A DNA stretch of 16,167 bases from an uncultured Rhodocyclaceae bacterium (GTDB lineage: Bacteria > Pseudomonadota > Gammaproteobacteria > Burkholderiales > Rhodocyclaceae). This document shows, one piece after another, positions 1-6,903 of the stretch (positions are counted from its first letter, which is position 1; each line of letters opens with the position of its first letter). The stretch lies in the NCBI GenBank assembly GCA_903950295.1, contig CAJBAP010000276.1, positions 1 through 16,167 of the forward strand, given 5' to 3'. The translations under genes were made by a program, and so were the position numbers. Below the pieces are notes generated by a model, which saw only the letters and a list, made by a program, of their open reading frames with translations, was not told the origin of the DNA and did not search any database.

Positions 1-162
1 CTGTCGAAAGAAAAGGTCAACGTTACCGCAGTCAATACACAGTCGAAGAGCGGCGTGGCGCGCATGGCCTTCACTGTCGAACTCGGCAGTGCCGCCCATT
101 TGCAGCGCATCCTTGGCGTGCTGGGTGAGGTGGAGGGAGTTGTGCAGGTGGGCCGCGGCTAA
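1..162 (+). CDS. relA: RelA (p)ppGpp synthetase, C-terminal fragment
   Basis: This is the last 53 codons of a gene that enters from the left edge and ends at TAA 160-162. The visible residues (KVNVTAVNTQSKSGVARMAF near the start, then a segment ending EVEGVVQVGRG) match the C-terminal ACT/RRM regulatory domain of RelA/SpoT proteins. This domain binds near the ribosomal A-site or regulates the synthetase/hydrolase halves, which lie outside the window. RelA (GTP/GDP pyrophosphokinase) makes the stringent-response alarmone. RelA is preferred over SpoT because this tail and the VGRG-type end resemble betaproteobacterial RelA, but the fragment is too short to exclude SpoT. The next gene starts 3 bases after the stop, so it may be co-transcribed. 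Confidence 0.8.
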   Translation: MSKEKVNVTAVNTQSKSGVARMAFTVELGSAAHLQRILGVLGEVEGVVQVGRG

Positions 163-165
163 AAC

Positions 166-1266
166 ATGACCAAACCTTCGCTGCGCTCACGCGTACTGCT
201 CATCGACCTGCTCAAGGCGACGGCAGCCCAGTTGATTGTGTTGCACCATCTGGCCTGGTTTGGCCCCTTGAGCGATCAGGCAGCGACTTTTTCTTCCTTA
301 TTTGCCGACATCATCGCCTGGTTCGCCCATTACGGGCGTTACGCCGTGGCGGTTTTTATCGTTACCAGCGGATTTCTCGCGGCGCAATTTCTGCCCATGC
401 GTGGCCTGCTTCCCGGCGACACACCCGGCTGCCTGATCCGGGAGCGCTATCTCCGGCTGGCCATGCCATTTGCGGCTGCCTTGCTGCTGGCGATCATCTG
501 CAACGTCCTGGCGCGTCAATGGATGAGCCATGATTCTCTCGGTAGTCCGCCGCAGTTGCTCCAGTTTCTTGCCCATGTGCTGATGCTGCAGGGGGTGCTC
601 GATTTCGAAGCCCTGTCGGCGGGCGTCTGGTATGTGGCGATCGACTTTCAGTTGTATGTGTTGTTTGTCTTGCTGCTCTGGATCGGCCAGCGCCTGCCAG
701 ACTGGAGTCGCCGTACCGCCAGCGCCGACTTTTCTGGCGCAGCACCGGTATTGCTGCTTGCCTTGGCTTCCCTGTTTTATTTCAATCTCGATGCACGCTG
801 GGATGATACCGCCCTGTATTTTTTCGGCGCCTACGCTCTGGGCATCGGCAGCGGCTGGGCGATTCGTTCCGAGCAACGTAACCAGTTTCTATGGGTAATT
901 TGCATTGCCGGCCTATTGGCCCTGTCGATTGATTTTCGCCCGCGTCTGGCGATTGCCCTCGTGACCGCACTGGTGCTTGGCTTCAGCCGCCTGCACATGC
1001 CGCACTGGGAAGTACGCCTGGTGCATTACCTCGGGGGTACGTCCTACGCGCTGTTTCTAGTGCATTTCCCGGTTTATCTGCTCGTCAGCGCCGTGTTCCT
1101 CCACATTGGGGCGAGCGCTACTGCGCCGGGGCTCGCTGCGCTAGGGCTTGGCGTCACCTGGATATTGAGCATGCTCGCCGCCCACGTTTTCCATCGCTGG
1201 GTCGAGTTGCCGATTGGGCGCTATCGCAAGCGCCGCTTGCAGTGCAGCTCAAGACTGAGAAAATAG
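166..1266 (+). CDS. Acyltransferase 3 family integral membrane protein (OafA/YrhL type)
   Basis: A 366-aa protein rich in hydrophobic stretches, with about ten predicted membrane segments by eye. The N-terminus carries the acyltransferase-3 signature: R-x-x-x-IDLLKA followed by QLIVLHH at about residues 23-29, where the His/Arg pair is the expected catalytic region. Members O-acylate surface sugars, peptidoglycan or antibiotics at the inner membrane. The acceptor here cannot be read from sequence, and there is no polysaccharide cluster nearby. The ATG lies 3 bases after the relA stop, with only a weak Shine-Dalgarno, suggesting read-through or coupled expression. The C-terminus is strongly basic (RYRKRRLQ...RLRK) and presumably cytoplasmic. 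The loop at about residues 184-190 (TASADF) is encoded by one copy of the 24-bp dispersed repeat (710-733). Family assignment is confident; substrate is unknown. Confidence 0.85.
   Translation: MTKPSLRSRVLLIDLLKATAAQLIVLHHLAWFGPLSDQAATFSSLFADIIAWFAHYGRYAVAVFIVTSGFLAAQFLPMRGLLPGDTPGCLIRERYLRLAMPFAAALLLAIICNVLARQWMSHDSLGSPPQLLQFLAHVLMLQGVLDFEALSAGVWYVAIDFQLYVLFVLLLWIGQRLPDWSRRTASADFSGAAPVLLLALASLFYFNLDARWDDTALYFFGAYALGIGSGWAIRSEQRNQFLWVICIAGLLALSIDFRPRLAIALVTALVLGFSRLHMPHWEVRLVHYLGGTSYALFLVHFPVYLLVSAVFLHIGASATAPGLAALGLGVTWILSMLAAHVFHRWVELPIGRYRKRRLQCSSRLRK
710..733 (+). repeat. 24-bp dispersed repeat, copy 1
   Basis: Exact 16-base core GCCAGCGCCGACTTTT (718-733) preceded by GCCGTACC. It lies inside the acyltransferase gene in a loop between hydrophobic segments, encoding TASADF in frame. 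It is one of six copies in the window; the next lies almost 10 kb away. Confidence 0.9.
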
Positions 1267-1294
1267 GCCTGTTTATTGCTTTATTCATGATACC

Positions 1295-1308
1295 GGGTGC
1301 TCACACCC
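1295..1308 (+). terminator. Weak hairpin after the acyltransferase gene
   Basis: A 5-bp stem GGGTG/CACCC with loop CTCA lies 28 bases after the acyltransferase stop and is followed by the pyrimidine-rich ATCTTTCTGCTCT. The stem is short and the T-run interrupted, so this is at best a weak intrinsic terminator. No clear promoter for the next gene is visible in 1267-1333. Confidence 0.3.
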
Positions 1309-1322
1309 ATCTTTCTGCTCTG

Positions 1323-1328
1323 GAGGAA
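1323..1328 (+). promoter_or_regulatory. Strong ribosome binding site for the FliD-like gene
   Basis: GGAGGA lies a few bases before the ATG at 1334 and is a near-perfect anti-SD match. It is the strongest on the plus strand of the window, which fixes the start of the 1334 gene and suggests efficient translation. Confidence 0.7.
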
Positions 1329-1333
1329 ATATC

Positions 1334-2173
1334 ATGAACATCACGCCCGCCAACATCCAGCTTGAGATTGCCAGCTTTCGCGGTCAGGCTTTGAGTGCCT
1401 TGCTGAGTACGTCATCGGCTAATTCTGACACGGCAAATTTTGCCGATATCCTCGGTATGAAAACTTCGGAAGCCGCCAACAGTGGCCGCAACCTGGCGTT
1501 GAAGGACCCCGAATCCGCCTTCAAAATGATGTCGCAGATCAATAACCTCGAGGTGAATTTCAAGGCGCAGTTTTCAGAACTGAGCCAGATGGGAAGTTCG
1601 GTCGAGCACATGGAAGCGGTGGGCCGCCAGCTCAGCGACGTCGATCAGACGACGGCCAACACCGATATCGTGGCCCAGTTGCAGGGTTTTGTCGCCCAAT
1701 ACAACGCCTGGGAAGATCGCTTCGACCAGACAGTCGAGGAGGGCGGCGTGCTGGACAACATCCAGGCGGCAGAGGTTTCACTCTACGAGCTTGAGCAGAG
1801 CATCAAGAACATCTTCAACGGCGCCGCTGACGGCATCAATGGCCTCGGCGGCCTCGGCATCAGCATCGACCCGGCAACCAAGCAAGCCGCTCTGGATGTC
1901 ACAAAGCTTGAATCCGTTCTGGCCGGCAACAAGGGTGGGGTGGTGAATGCCATCGACGAATTCAGCGCCAACTTTGCCAAGTCGGCTGACCTGTTGAATT
2001 CGGACGGCAACTTCATCCAGAACGCGCTCGGCAACCGCAGTCGGGCGATCGACTACATTGCCGACAACCGTACCAGCCTGCAAACCGAATTTGGCAGCGG
2101 TGACGCTGCAAAACCGACGGGGGATGTGGCAAAGGCGCTGTCCGCCTACGAGCAGGCCTTCGGTATCAGTTGA
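1334..2173 (+). CDS. FliD C-terminal-domain-like protein of unknown function
   Basis: A 279-aa protein without signal peptide or membrane segment. Residues about 165-250 (GLGGLGISIDPATKQAALD, then KLESVLAGNKGGVVNAID and LLNSDGNFIQNALGNRSRAI) read like the C-terminal half of FliD, the flagellar filament cap (LGI-x-hD...KLD.AL). The first 60 residues are low in aromatics and Ser/Ala/Asn rich (alanine-rich start, FADILGMKTSEA), as in secreted flagellar axial proteins. The middle is helical and possibly coiled coil (residues 75-150). Full-length FliD is usually over 400 aa, so this is not a normal cap protein, and no other flagellar gene is nearby. It could be a divergent adaptor or a FliD-derived paralogue. 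The start is fixed by GGAGG 6-11 bases upstream. The 3' end overlaps the convergent FAA-hydrolase gene by 8 bp. Homology is inferred from pattern only. Confidence 0.6.
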   Translation: MNITPANIQLEIASFRGQALSALLSTSSANSDTANFADILGMKTSEAANSGRNLALKDPESAFKMMSQINNLEVNFKAQFSELSQMGSSVEHMEAVGRQLSDVDQTTANTDIVAQLQGFVAQYNAWEDRFDQTVEEGGVLDNIQAAEVSLYELEQSIKNIFNGAADGINGLGGLGISIDPATKQAALDVTKLESVLAGNKGGVVNAIDEFSANFAKSADLLNSDGNFIQNALGNRSRAIDYIADNRTSLQTEFGSGDAAKPTGDVAKALSAYEQAFGIS

Positions 2174-2939
2174 ATGGATTCGCCAGACGGCCGATACCGT
2201 CGATGATCACCTCGACCGTATCGCCGTCCTGCATCGCACCGGCACCCACCGAGGTGCCGCAGGCGATGACATCGCCGGGTTCGAGCGTCATGTCGTGCGA
2301 CAAGCGGCTGACGATCTCTGCGGGTGAGAAAAACATGTCGGTCACCGCGTAGTTCTGCCGCTCTTCACCGGAGACGCTGGCTTTGACACGCAACTGCGCG
2401 GGATCTAACCCGGTGGCGATCACCGGCCCGAACACGCCGAAAGAGTCGAAGCCCTTGGCGCGTGTCCAATGCACGAAGGCCGGGTCGAGACGCATCAGAT
2501 CGCGGGCGGTAACGTCATTGACGCAGGTGTAGCCGAAAATCACCGAGGGGGCATCTGCTAACGAGACATTGGTGCAACGCTCGCCAATGACGATGCCGAG
2601 TTCGGCTTCGAACACGACGGCACCCATATAAGCAGCCGGCCGACGGATGGTGTCGCCATGCGTTGCGAAGCAGTTGTTGCTCTTGAGGAAGTAAAGCGGG
2701 TGCTCCGGTCGGTGCAGATTTTCCTTGGCGGCACGCTCATGAAAATTGTTCCACAGGCCGATCATCTTGCTTGGACGGCAAGGCATCAGGAGGCGCACGG
2801 TGGCAAGTGGATAACGTTGCTCTGTGGGGGTAGGGTGGGCGAACAGGTCGCCATTCCATGCGGTGACGATGTCGCCATCAAGTGTGCCGAAGCGCTCGAC
2901 ACCGCCAATGGCGAAGCGCAACCAACGCGTCGGTGTCAA
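2166..2939 (-). CDS. Fumarylacetoacetate hydrolase (FAA) family protein
   Basis: A 257-aa protein with the FAA-hydrolase fold. The N-terminal strand region (RFAIGGVERFGTLDGD) is followed by the catalytic domain with predicted divalent-metal ligands E111 and E113 (VVFEAELGIVIG) and D142 (YTCVNDVTARD). Family motifs KGFDSFGVFGPVI (residues 162-174) and LEPGDVIACGTSVGAG follow. Members hydrolyse or isomerise beta-diketo acids (fumarylpyruvate, acylpyruvates, 2-hydroxyhepta-2,4-diene-1,7-dioate); the exact substrate cannot be called. Usual length for single-domain members is about 220-290 aa. The best start is TTG at 2937-2939, overlapping the TGA of the upstream 81-aa gene as TTGA, implying translational coupling. 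No in-frame ATG exists before about residue 59, inside the conserved part. The 3' end overlaps the convergent FliD-like gene by 8 bp. Confidence 0.85.
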   Translation of the reverse strand: MTPTRWLRFAIGGVERFGTLDGDIVTAWNGDLFAHPTPTEQRYPLATVRLLMPCRPSKMIGLWNNFHERAAKENLHRPEHPLYFLKSNNCFATHGDTIRRPAAYMGAVVFEAELGIVIGERCTNVSLADAPSVIFGYTCVNDVTARDLMRLDPAFVHWTRAKGFDSFGVFGPVIATGLDPAQLRVKASVSGEERQNYAVTDMFFSPAEIVSRLSHDMTLEPGDVIACGTSVGAGAMQDGDTVEVIIDGIGRLANPFN

Positions 2940-3181
2940 TGCAGCACCAACCGGAAACCGGGTGATACATGCAGCGTTTCTTCGGTCTCGACGATGAAAA
3001 GATTGTGCAATACGGCGTGAATCTTCGCCACCATCATCAGGGGCAGGGCATTGCTCTCTTCCAGCACCAGTTCCTCACCAATTTTCAGGGCGGAACTGAG
3101 TGGGCCATATTGGAAACCTGAGGTGCTGTCGCAGCCGATCAGGTCATGCAAATTTGTCGCCGGTGTGCAGTGATATTTCAT
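2936..3181 (-). CDS. Hypothetical 81-aa protein coupled to FAA hydrolase
   Basis: I do not recognise this family. It is 81 aa, soluble, with no signal peptide, and reads as a compact alpha/beta domain: hydrophilic N-terminus with two Cys (C5, C17), then EELVLEESNALPLMMVAKIH and a hydrophobic tail ending SPGFRLVLH. The ATG at 3179-3181 has a good SD (GGGAG, 7-base spacer). Its stop overlaps the FAA-hydrolase start by 4 bases (TTGA), so the two are likely made together; an accessory or regulatory subunit is possible but is inference. The SD lies in the 3' arm of a 12-bp inverted repeat (3188-3229), so translation may be controlled by RNA folding. It follows mobA with a 59-bp gap. Confidence 0.6.
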   Translation of the reverse strand: MKYHCTPATNLHDLIGCDSTSGFQYGPLSSALKIGEELVLEESNALPLMMVAKIHAVLHNLFIVETEETLHVSPGFRLVLH

Positions 3182-3187
3182 GATCCA

Positions 3188-3229
3188 GCTCCCATTTCAT
3201 TTGAGTCAATTAACGACTGAAGTGGGAGC
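3188..3229 (-). promoter_or_regulatory. Inverted repeat that can sequester the RBS of the 81-aa gene
   Basis: The arms GCTCCCATTTCA (3188-3199) and TGAAGTGGGAGC (3218-3229) are inverted repeats with 11 of 12 bases paired around an 18-base spacer. In the minus-strand mRNA the promoter-distal arm contains the GGGAG Shine-Dalgarno of the gene starting at 3181. Formation would block ribosome access. No U-run follows, so it is not a canonical intrinsic terminator of mobA. An attenuator, RNA thermometer, protein-bound leader or mRNA-stabilising stem are all possible. Confidence 0.5.
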
Positions 3230-3240
3230 AAGTTGAGTGC

Positions 3241-3822
3241 CTAGCGGGTACTGCCCAAGTCGAGGAGATCGCTCGGTGTGTTCAGGTTCTCAAAGGCGCT
3301 GGCATCGGGAAAATCCACCACCGTCGCACCCTGTTCGCGGCACCAGGCACCTACCTTGCGGCCCCCGGCGGCAAGATATGCTTCGAGTTCCGGCAACATT
3401 TCCCTCCGGCACAGCTGGAAAGTCGGCTGCATGTACCCAGCCACACTAGCAACGGCGATGTTGGTTCTTCCGTTTTCAACTGCTGCAAACAGGCGAATAA
3501 CCAGATCATCAGGCAAATCGGGGCAATCGCAGGGGCAGGTCAGCAGCCACGGGGTAGGGCAGGCGACAAGCCCTGCGGCCAGCCCGGCTAGCGGACCCTG
3601 ATAGTCGCTCAAAACATCAGGCAGCACCGGATAACCAAACGCACCGTATGTATCGAGGTTGCGATTGGCGCTGATCAGCAGGCCAGTCACTTGGGGTGCC
3701 AGCCGTTCGATGACGTGCGCAATGAGCGGGCGACCACGATAGGGCAGCAAACCCTTGTCTTTGCCCCCCATGCGGCTGCCCGCACCGCCGGCAAGGATCA
3801 GGCCGGTAACCGGGTTAGCCAC
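3241..3822 (-). CDS. mobA: Molybdenum cofactor guanylyltransferase MobA
   Basis: A 193-aa protein, the usual MobA length. It transfers GMP from GTP to molybdopterin, forming the bis-MGD cofactor of DMSO-reductase-family enzymes. The N-terminal nucleotide-binding signature [20 protein letters not shown] (residues 7-26) is nearly ideal. [13 protein letters not shown] and [12 protein letters not shown] follow, the latter with the Mg-binding Asp region. The start chosen is GTG at 3820-3822 (MANPVTGL), overlapping the 3' end of moaA by 8 bp. A longer in-frame reading to 3948 exists, but its extra Arg/Pro-rich residues lie entirely within moaA and do not look like MobA. Co-transcription with moaA makes functional sense. 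A hairpin-bearing 59-bp gap separates it from the next gene. Confidence 0.92.
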   Translation of the reverse strand: MANPVTGLILAGGAGSRMGGKDKGLLPYRGRPLIAHVIERLAPQVTGLLISANRNLDTYGAFGYPVLPDVLSDYQGPLAGLAAGLVACPTPWLLTCPCDCPDLPDDLVIRLFAAVENGRTNIAVASVAGYMQPTFQLCRREMLPELEAYLAAGGRKVGAWCREQGATVVDFPDASAFENLNTPSDLLDLGSTR

Positions 3823-4831
3823 CAATGTAAGACATCTCGATCTTGCGCAAGCCCGGTGTCGCCGCCATGCGCAATTGTGAATAGCGATCCTGCCGTGCCT
3901 GCCAGATGGCGGCGATGGCGGCATCCAGTTCGGCGTCGTTCTTTTCAACGCGGAGCAAGCTGCGCAAATCGTGGCCCGACTGGGCGAACAGGCAGGTGTA
4001 GAGTTGCCCCTCGGTCGAGAGGCGGATACGCGTGCAGCTATCGCAAAACGCTCGTGTCACCGATGAAATCACGCCAATCTCGCCCGCGCCATCCTGGTAA
4101 CGCCAGCGCTGGGCGACTTCGCCAGGATAGTTGGCATCGATCGGCTCAAGCGGAAACTCACCATCGATACGGCGCACGACTTCGGCGGAAGGCACCACCT
4201 CGTCGAGTTTCCAACCATTGCTGCTGCCGACGTCCATGTATTCGATGAAGCGCAGGATGTGGCCGGAGCCACGAAAGTGGCGCGCCAGAGCGAGAATTTC
4301 GTGATCGTTCACAGCGCGTTTGACAACCATGTTGATCTTGATGGGGCCGAGTCCGGCTGCGCCAGCTGCCTCGATGCCGTCCAGTACCTTGGCCACGGGA
4401 TAATCCACATCGTTCATGCGACGAAAAACCGCATCGTCGAGCGCGTCCAGACTGACCGTTACCCGCTGCAGACCGGCGGCACGCAGGGCTGCCGCTTTTT
4501 GTCCCAAGAGCGACCCGTTGGTCGTCAGGGTAAGTTCGATATCAGGGATCGCTGCCAGTAATTCGATCAGGTTTTCGACACCATGGCGCAACAGCGGTTC
4601 GCCGCCCGTCAGTCGGATCTTTTTAACCCCACGAGCGGCAAACACGCGGGCGACGCGCGCAATCTCCTCGAACGAAAGCAGGTCGACGCGTGGCAAAAAG
4701 GGGTAATCGCGCCCGAACACCGTTTTTGGCATGCAATAGACGCAGCGGAAATTGCAGCGGTCGGTAACCGAAATGCGCAGGTCGCGCACCGGTCGTCCGA
4801 GAGTATCAATGAGTTGGGGCAAATTGCTCAC
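3815..4831 (-). CDS. moaA: GTP 3',8-cyclase MoaA
   Basis: Radical-SAM enzyme for the first step of molybdenum cofactor synthesis, converting GTP to 3',8-cyclo-GTP (with MoaC) en route to cPMP. With the GTG start at 4829-4831 it is 338 aa, normal for MoaA. The N-terminal SAM cluster is C26-x3-C30-x2-C33 ([12 protein letters not shown]); GGEPLLR follows. The C-terminal second 4Fe-4S cluster is C263-x2-C266-x13-C280 ([13 protein letters not shown]...YTC). The protein ends in the functional GG tail (SYIGG). A longer reading to a GTG at 4900 adds 23 residues that do not resemble the family, so I prefer 4831 even though its SD is poor. TATAAT lies just upstream (4838-4843) and would give a very short or absent leader if used. 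mobA overlaps the 3' end by 8 bp. Confidence 0.93.
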   Translation of the reverse strand: MSNLPQLIDTLGRPVRDLRISVTDRCNFRCVYCMPKTVFGRDYPFLPRVDLLSFEEIARVARVFAARGVKKIRLTGGEPLLRHGVENLIELLAAIPDIELTLTTNGSLLGQKAAALRAAGLQRVTVSLDALDDAVFRRMNDVDYPVAKVLDGIEAAGAAGLGPIKINMVVKRAVNDHEILALARHFRGSGHILRFIEYMDVGSSNGWKLDEVVPSAEVVRRIDGEFPLEPIDANYPGEVAQRWRYQDGAGEIGVISSVTRAFCDSCTRIRLSTEGQLYTCLFAQSGHDLRSLLRVEKNDAELDAAIAAIWQARQDRYSQLRMAATPGLRKIEMSYIGG

Positions 4832-4982
4832 GCCCCAATTATAAGGAGCCACATCCAATATTCCTTGATGTGCATCTTTTCCTGCTACGAATATCAGCAC
4901 CTACAAATACACCACGTAAGTTCGTATAATATATATTATGTCAAATAATGAATTTGTACATCCTGAGCCGGGACTGTTTCGG
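4832..4982 (-). promoter_or_regulatory. AT-rich intergenic region upstream of moaA
   Basis: This 151-bp spacer is far more AT-rich than the coding DNA around it. It holds a perfect 14-bp palindrome, ATAATATATATTAT (4926-4939), a TTGACA-like hexamer on the minus strand (4944-4939) and TATAAT on the minus strand (4843-4838). No pair has ideal -35/-10 spacing, so exact promoter assignment is uncertain, but a moaA promoter here is very likely. I could not fit a molybdenum-cofactor riboswitch by eye, and no clear intrinsic terminator for the upstream dsbB operon is visible. Confidence 0.5.
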
Positions 4983-5468
4983 TCATGCGTGGCGACCGAG
5001 AACGACGAGTAACGAAAGCAACAGCAATGACATGAAAGCGAACAGCGACCAGTCGGCAATGGCGAGGCCAAGAAATACCCAGGCCTGATCGGAACAATTC
5101 CCGCTGGCGTGAAACAGTAGCGGAACCTGTTCTCCCGCTATGCGTACCAGAGATTCCCACCAAGTTTCACTCCCGCCGCAAGTAGTCATCGGTGCGAAGC
5201 GCTGTAACCATACTTGGTAGCCAGCGATAAACATTCCAGTAGCGGAGGTAATTACAAGCGGAAGCGCCATTAGACGTCGGGTAAAGGCCCGCCGAGCCAG
5301 CCACAGACTTAAGCCGGCAATGAATGCTAGGGAAAGGTAAAGCATGCGTTGCAGGATGCATAGCGGACAAGCGGCCAGTTGCAGTGTCTGAGCCAGAATG
5401 ACACCGCCGCACACCAGTGCAAGACTGACCACCGCAATCGCAGCGACGGGGAAAACGGGGTTGATCAA
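4983..5468 (-). CDS. dsbB: Disulfide bond formation protein DsbB
   Basis: Inner-membrane protein that reoxidises DsbA and passes electrons to quinone. With a TTG start at 5466-5468 it is 161 aa, typical for DsbB, with four hydrophobic segments. The diagnostic CPLC pair is C34/C37 in ACPLCILQR. The second redox pair is C97 (MTTCGG) and C125 (GNCSD) in the second periplasmic loop. The end WVFLGLAIADWSLFAF is the family's final helix motif. The TTG follows the ankyrin gene stop by 4 bases and has a G-rich SD (GGGGGGG) overlapping that stop. The longer ORF to 5537 would lie inside the ankyrin gene and adds a non-hydrophobic, unrelated stretch, so it is rejected. It is the last gene of the mltG operon. 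Confidence 0.93.
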   Translation of the reverse strand: MINPVFPVAAIAVVSLALVCGGVILAQTLQLAACPLCILQRMLYLSLAFIAGLSLWLARRAFTRRLMALPLVITSATGMFIAGYQVWLQRFAPMTTCGGSETWWESLVRIAGEQVPLLFHASGNCSDQAWVFLGLAIADWSLFAFMSLLLLSLLVVLGRHA

Positions 5469-5472
5469 GCGG

Positions 5473-6111
5473 CTACCCCCCCGATTTTTCGAGGAAAGTG
5501 GCGATGTCGGTGTGCCCTGCCTTGAGCGCCATGTCACGAGCGCTACCCCCTTCAGGGTCTTTCAAAGTTACATCGGCACTGGCACCAACGAGCAAACGAA
5601 CGGTTTCGAGGTGCCCACGTTTGGCAGCCAGCATCAGTGAGGTCTGGCCATTCGGTGCTTTCATATTCACGTCTGCACCAGCCCCGATCATCATCGCCAC
5701 AATCTCGCTACGCCCCTCGAATGCGGCGTAATGGAAGGCATTCCATCCATCATGATTAATTTCCACCTTGCGCTCCAGCATCAGGCGAACGACGTCCTTG
5801 TGGCCCATCAAGGCGGCAAGCATCATTGCCGTGTCGCCATAGCGGTTGCGCCTCTGCGTATTGACGCGGTTATCGAGCAGGAAACGAACAAGTTCCAGGT
5901 TGGCTTCACGGGCTGAAATCATCAGAAGCGTCATGCCTTGTGCATCCGCCGTATTCACGTCCATGCCGCGACGCAATAGTTCGATGACCTTGTCTGTTTG
6001 CTTCTGATTTGCCGCGTAGAGAATGTCTTCATAGACGCCAGAATGTGCGGAAAGTGGTACGCACACGCTGAATGCACTTACCAAAAGTACAATAGTTAGT
6101 TTTATATTCAT
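5473..6111 (-). CDS. Secreted ankyrin-repeat protein
   Basis: A 212-aa protein with an N-terminal signal peptide (MNIKLTIVLLVSAFSVCVPL, cleavage probably after about residue 22-24) followed by five or six ankyrin repeats of about 33 residues. The repeat starts are near residues 26, 58, 91, 121, 154 and 187. The clearest consensus is NGQTSLMLAAKRGHLETVRL. The repeats fill the mature protein, leaving no room for a catalytic domain, so it is probably a periplasmic protein-binding module. Its partner is unknown. The start ATG overlaps the tatD stop as ATGA, and dsbB starts 4 bases after its own stop. Such ankyrin genes beside tatD seem familiar in this bacterial group (recollection), but function is not established. 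Membership in an operon with dsbB might hint at periplasmic folding or redox, which is only inference. Confidence 0.88.
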   Translation of the reverse strand: MNIKLTIVLLVSAFSVCVPLSAHSGVYEDILYAANQKQTDKVIELLRRGMDVNTADAQGMTLLMISAREANLELVRFLLDNRVNTQRRNRYGDTAMMLAALMGHKDVVRLMLERKVEINHDGWNAFHYAAFEGRSEIVAMMIGAGADVNMKAPNGQTSLMLAAKRGHLETVRLLVGASADVTLKDPEGGSARDMALKAGHTDIATFLEKSGG

Positions 6112-6899
6112 CGAGTTGCCTGCTTGAAAAGTTTGAAAAAGTTGTCTGTGGTTGCGGCAATGACAGCCTCCAGCGACAAACCACGAAGTCGTGCGACTTC
6201 TTCAGCAACATGAAGCACATAGGCCGGTTGATTGGGTTTGCCACGGTAAGGCACGGGCGCCAGATAGGGCGAATCGGTTTCGACCAGCAAGCGATCTAGC
6301 GGTATGGATTGCGCCACCGCCTTGATATCGAGGGCATTTTTGAAAGTGACGATGCCGGATAAGGAAATATGAAACCCCATCTCCAGTACCTGCCTGGCGA
6401 CATCGACTCCTTCGGTAAAGCAATGAAATACACCGCCGACGCTCTCCGCACCCTCTTCCTTCAGAATGCGCAAAGTATCTGCCGCAGCTGCGCGAGTGTG
6501 AATAATCAATGGCTTGCCGCATGATTTGGCGGCGCGGATGTGGGTTCTAAATCGCTCACGCTGCCATTCGAGATCACCCGTCAGGCGGTAATAATCGAGA
6601 CCAGTCTCGCCGATGGCGACGACCTTAGGATCAGCCGCCAGTGCGACGAGGGTTTCGATATCAGCTTCGCGTGCTGCTTCCTCATTATCTGTTTCGGTGT
6701 CAGGATGGACTCCGACCGCCGCAAACAGATTGGCTTGCGACCGGACGATATCCAGCATCACAGGAAAACGCTCCAGCGTTACACCGGCGCACAGCGCCCA
6801 GCCGACACGGTTTTCCTGCATCCTTTTCAATACCTTAGGAATATCCGCCGCGAGTTCGGGGAAATCCAGGTGGCAGTGTGAGTCAACCAGCAGGTTCAT
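6108..6899 (-). CDS. tatD: TatD-family metal-dependent hydrolase/DNase
   Basis: A 263-aa TIM-barrel metallohydrolase (YcfH/TatD family, 3'-5' DNase or D-aminoacyl-tRNA-type activities reported for members). All metal ligands are visible: H8 and H10 in DSHCHLD, E98 in IGETGLDYY, H134 in IIHTRA, H159 in GVFHCFTEG and D209 in LLVETDSPYLAP. The start MNLLVDSHCHLDF at 6899 is exactly where family members begin. A 21-residue in-frame extension to 6962 lies inside holB and is rejected. The ATG follows the holB stop by 4 bases, and the stop overlaps the ankyrin gene ATG. The position after tmk-holB matches the widely conserved cluster, so YcfH-type is the likely subgroup, though no symbol finer than tatD is justified. 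Confidence 0.92.
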   Translation of the reverse strand: MNLLVDSHCHLDFPELAADIPKVLKRMQENRVGWALCAGVTLERFPVMLDIVRSQANLFAAVGVHPDTETDNEEAAREADIETLVALAADPKVVAIGETGLDYYRLTGDLEWQRERFRTHIRAAKSCGKPLIIHTRAAAADTLRILKEEGAESVGGVFHCFTEGVDVARQVLEMGFHISLSGIVTFKNALDIKAVAQSIPLDRLLVETDSPYLAPVPYRGKPNQPAYVLHVAEEVARLRGLSLEAVIAATTDNFFKLFKQATR

Positions 6900-6903
6900 G
6901 GGT

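Noticed and set aside
298..876. 192-aa open frame on the minus strand within the acyltransferase gene
   Set aside because: It is Gln/Arg-rich without recognisable motifs and lies fully antisense to a clear membrane-protein gene; a typical shadow of GC-rich coding DNA.
3419..3434. Possible degenerate copy of the 24-bp motif in mobA (AAAGTCGGC then TGC)
   Set aside because: Only about 11 of 16 core bases match; this is within what chance gives in GC-rich DNA.
3823..3948. Upstream extension of mobA
   Set aside because: The added residues are Arg/Pro-rich, lie wholly in moaA, and the MobA signature starts properly after the GTG at 3822.
4103..4123. Possible degenerate copy of the motif in moaA (CGCCAGCGC ... 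GCGACTT)
   Set aside because: The two halves match only if extra bases are inserted between them, so it was not counted.
4832..4982. Molybdenum cofactor riboswitch upstream of moaA
   Set aside because: The location is suggestive, but the spacer is AT-rich and I could not fit the structured GC-paired aptamer by eye; a covariance-model search would be decisive.
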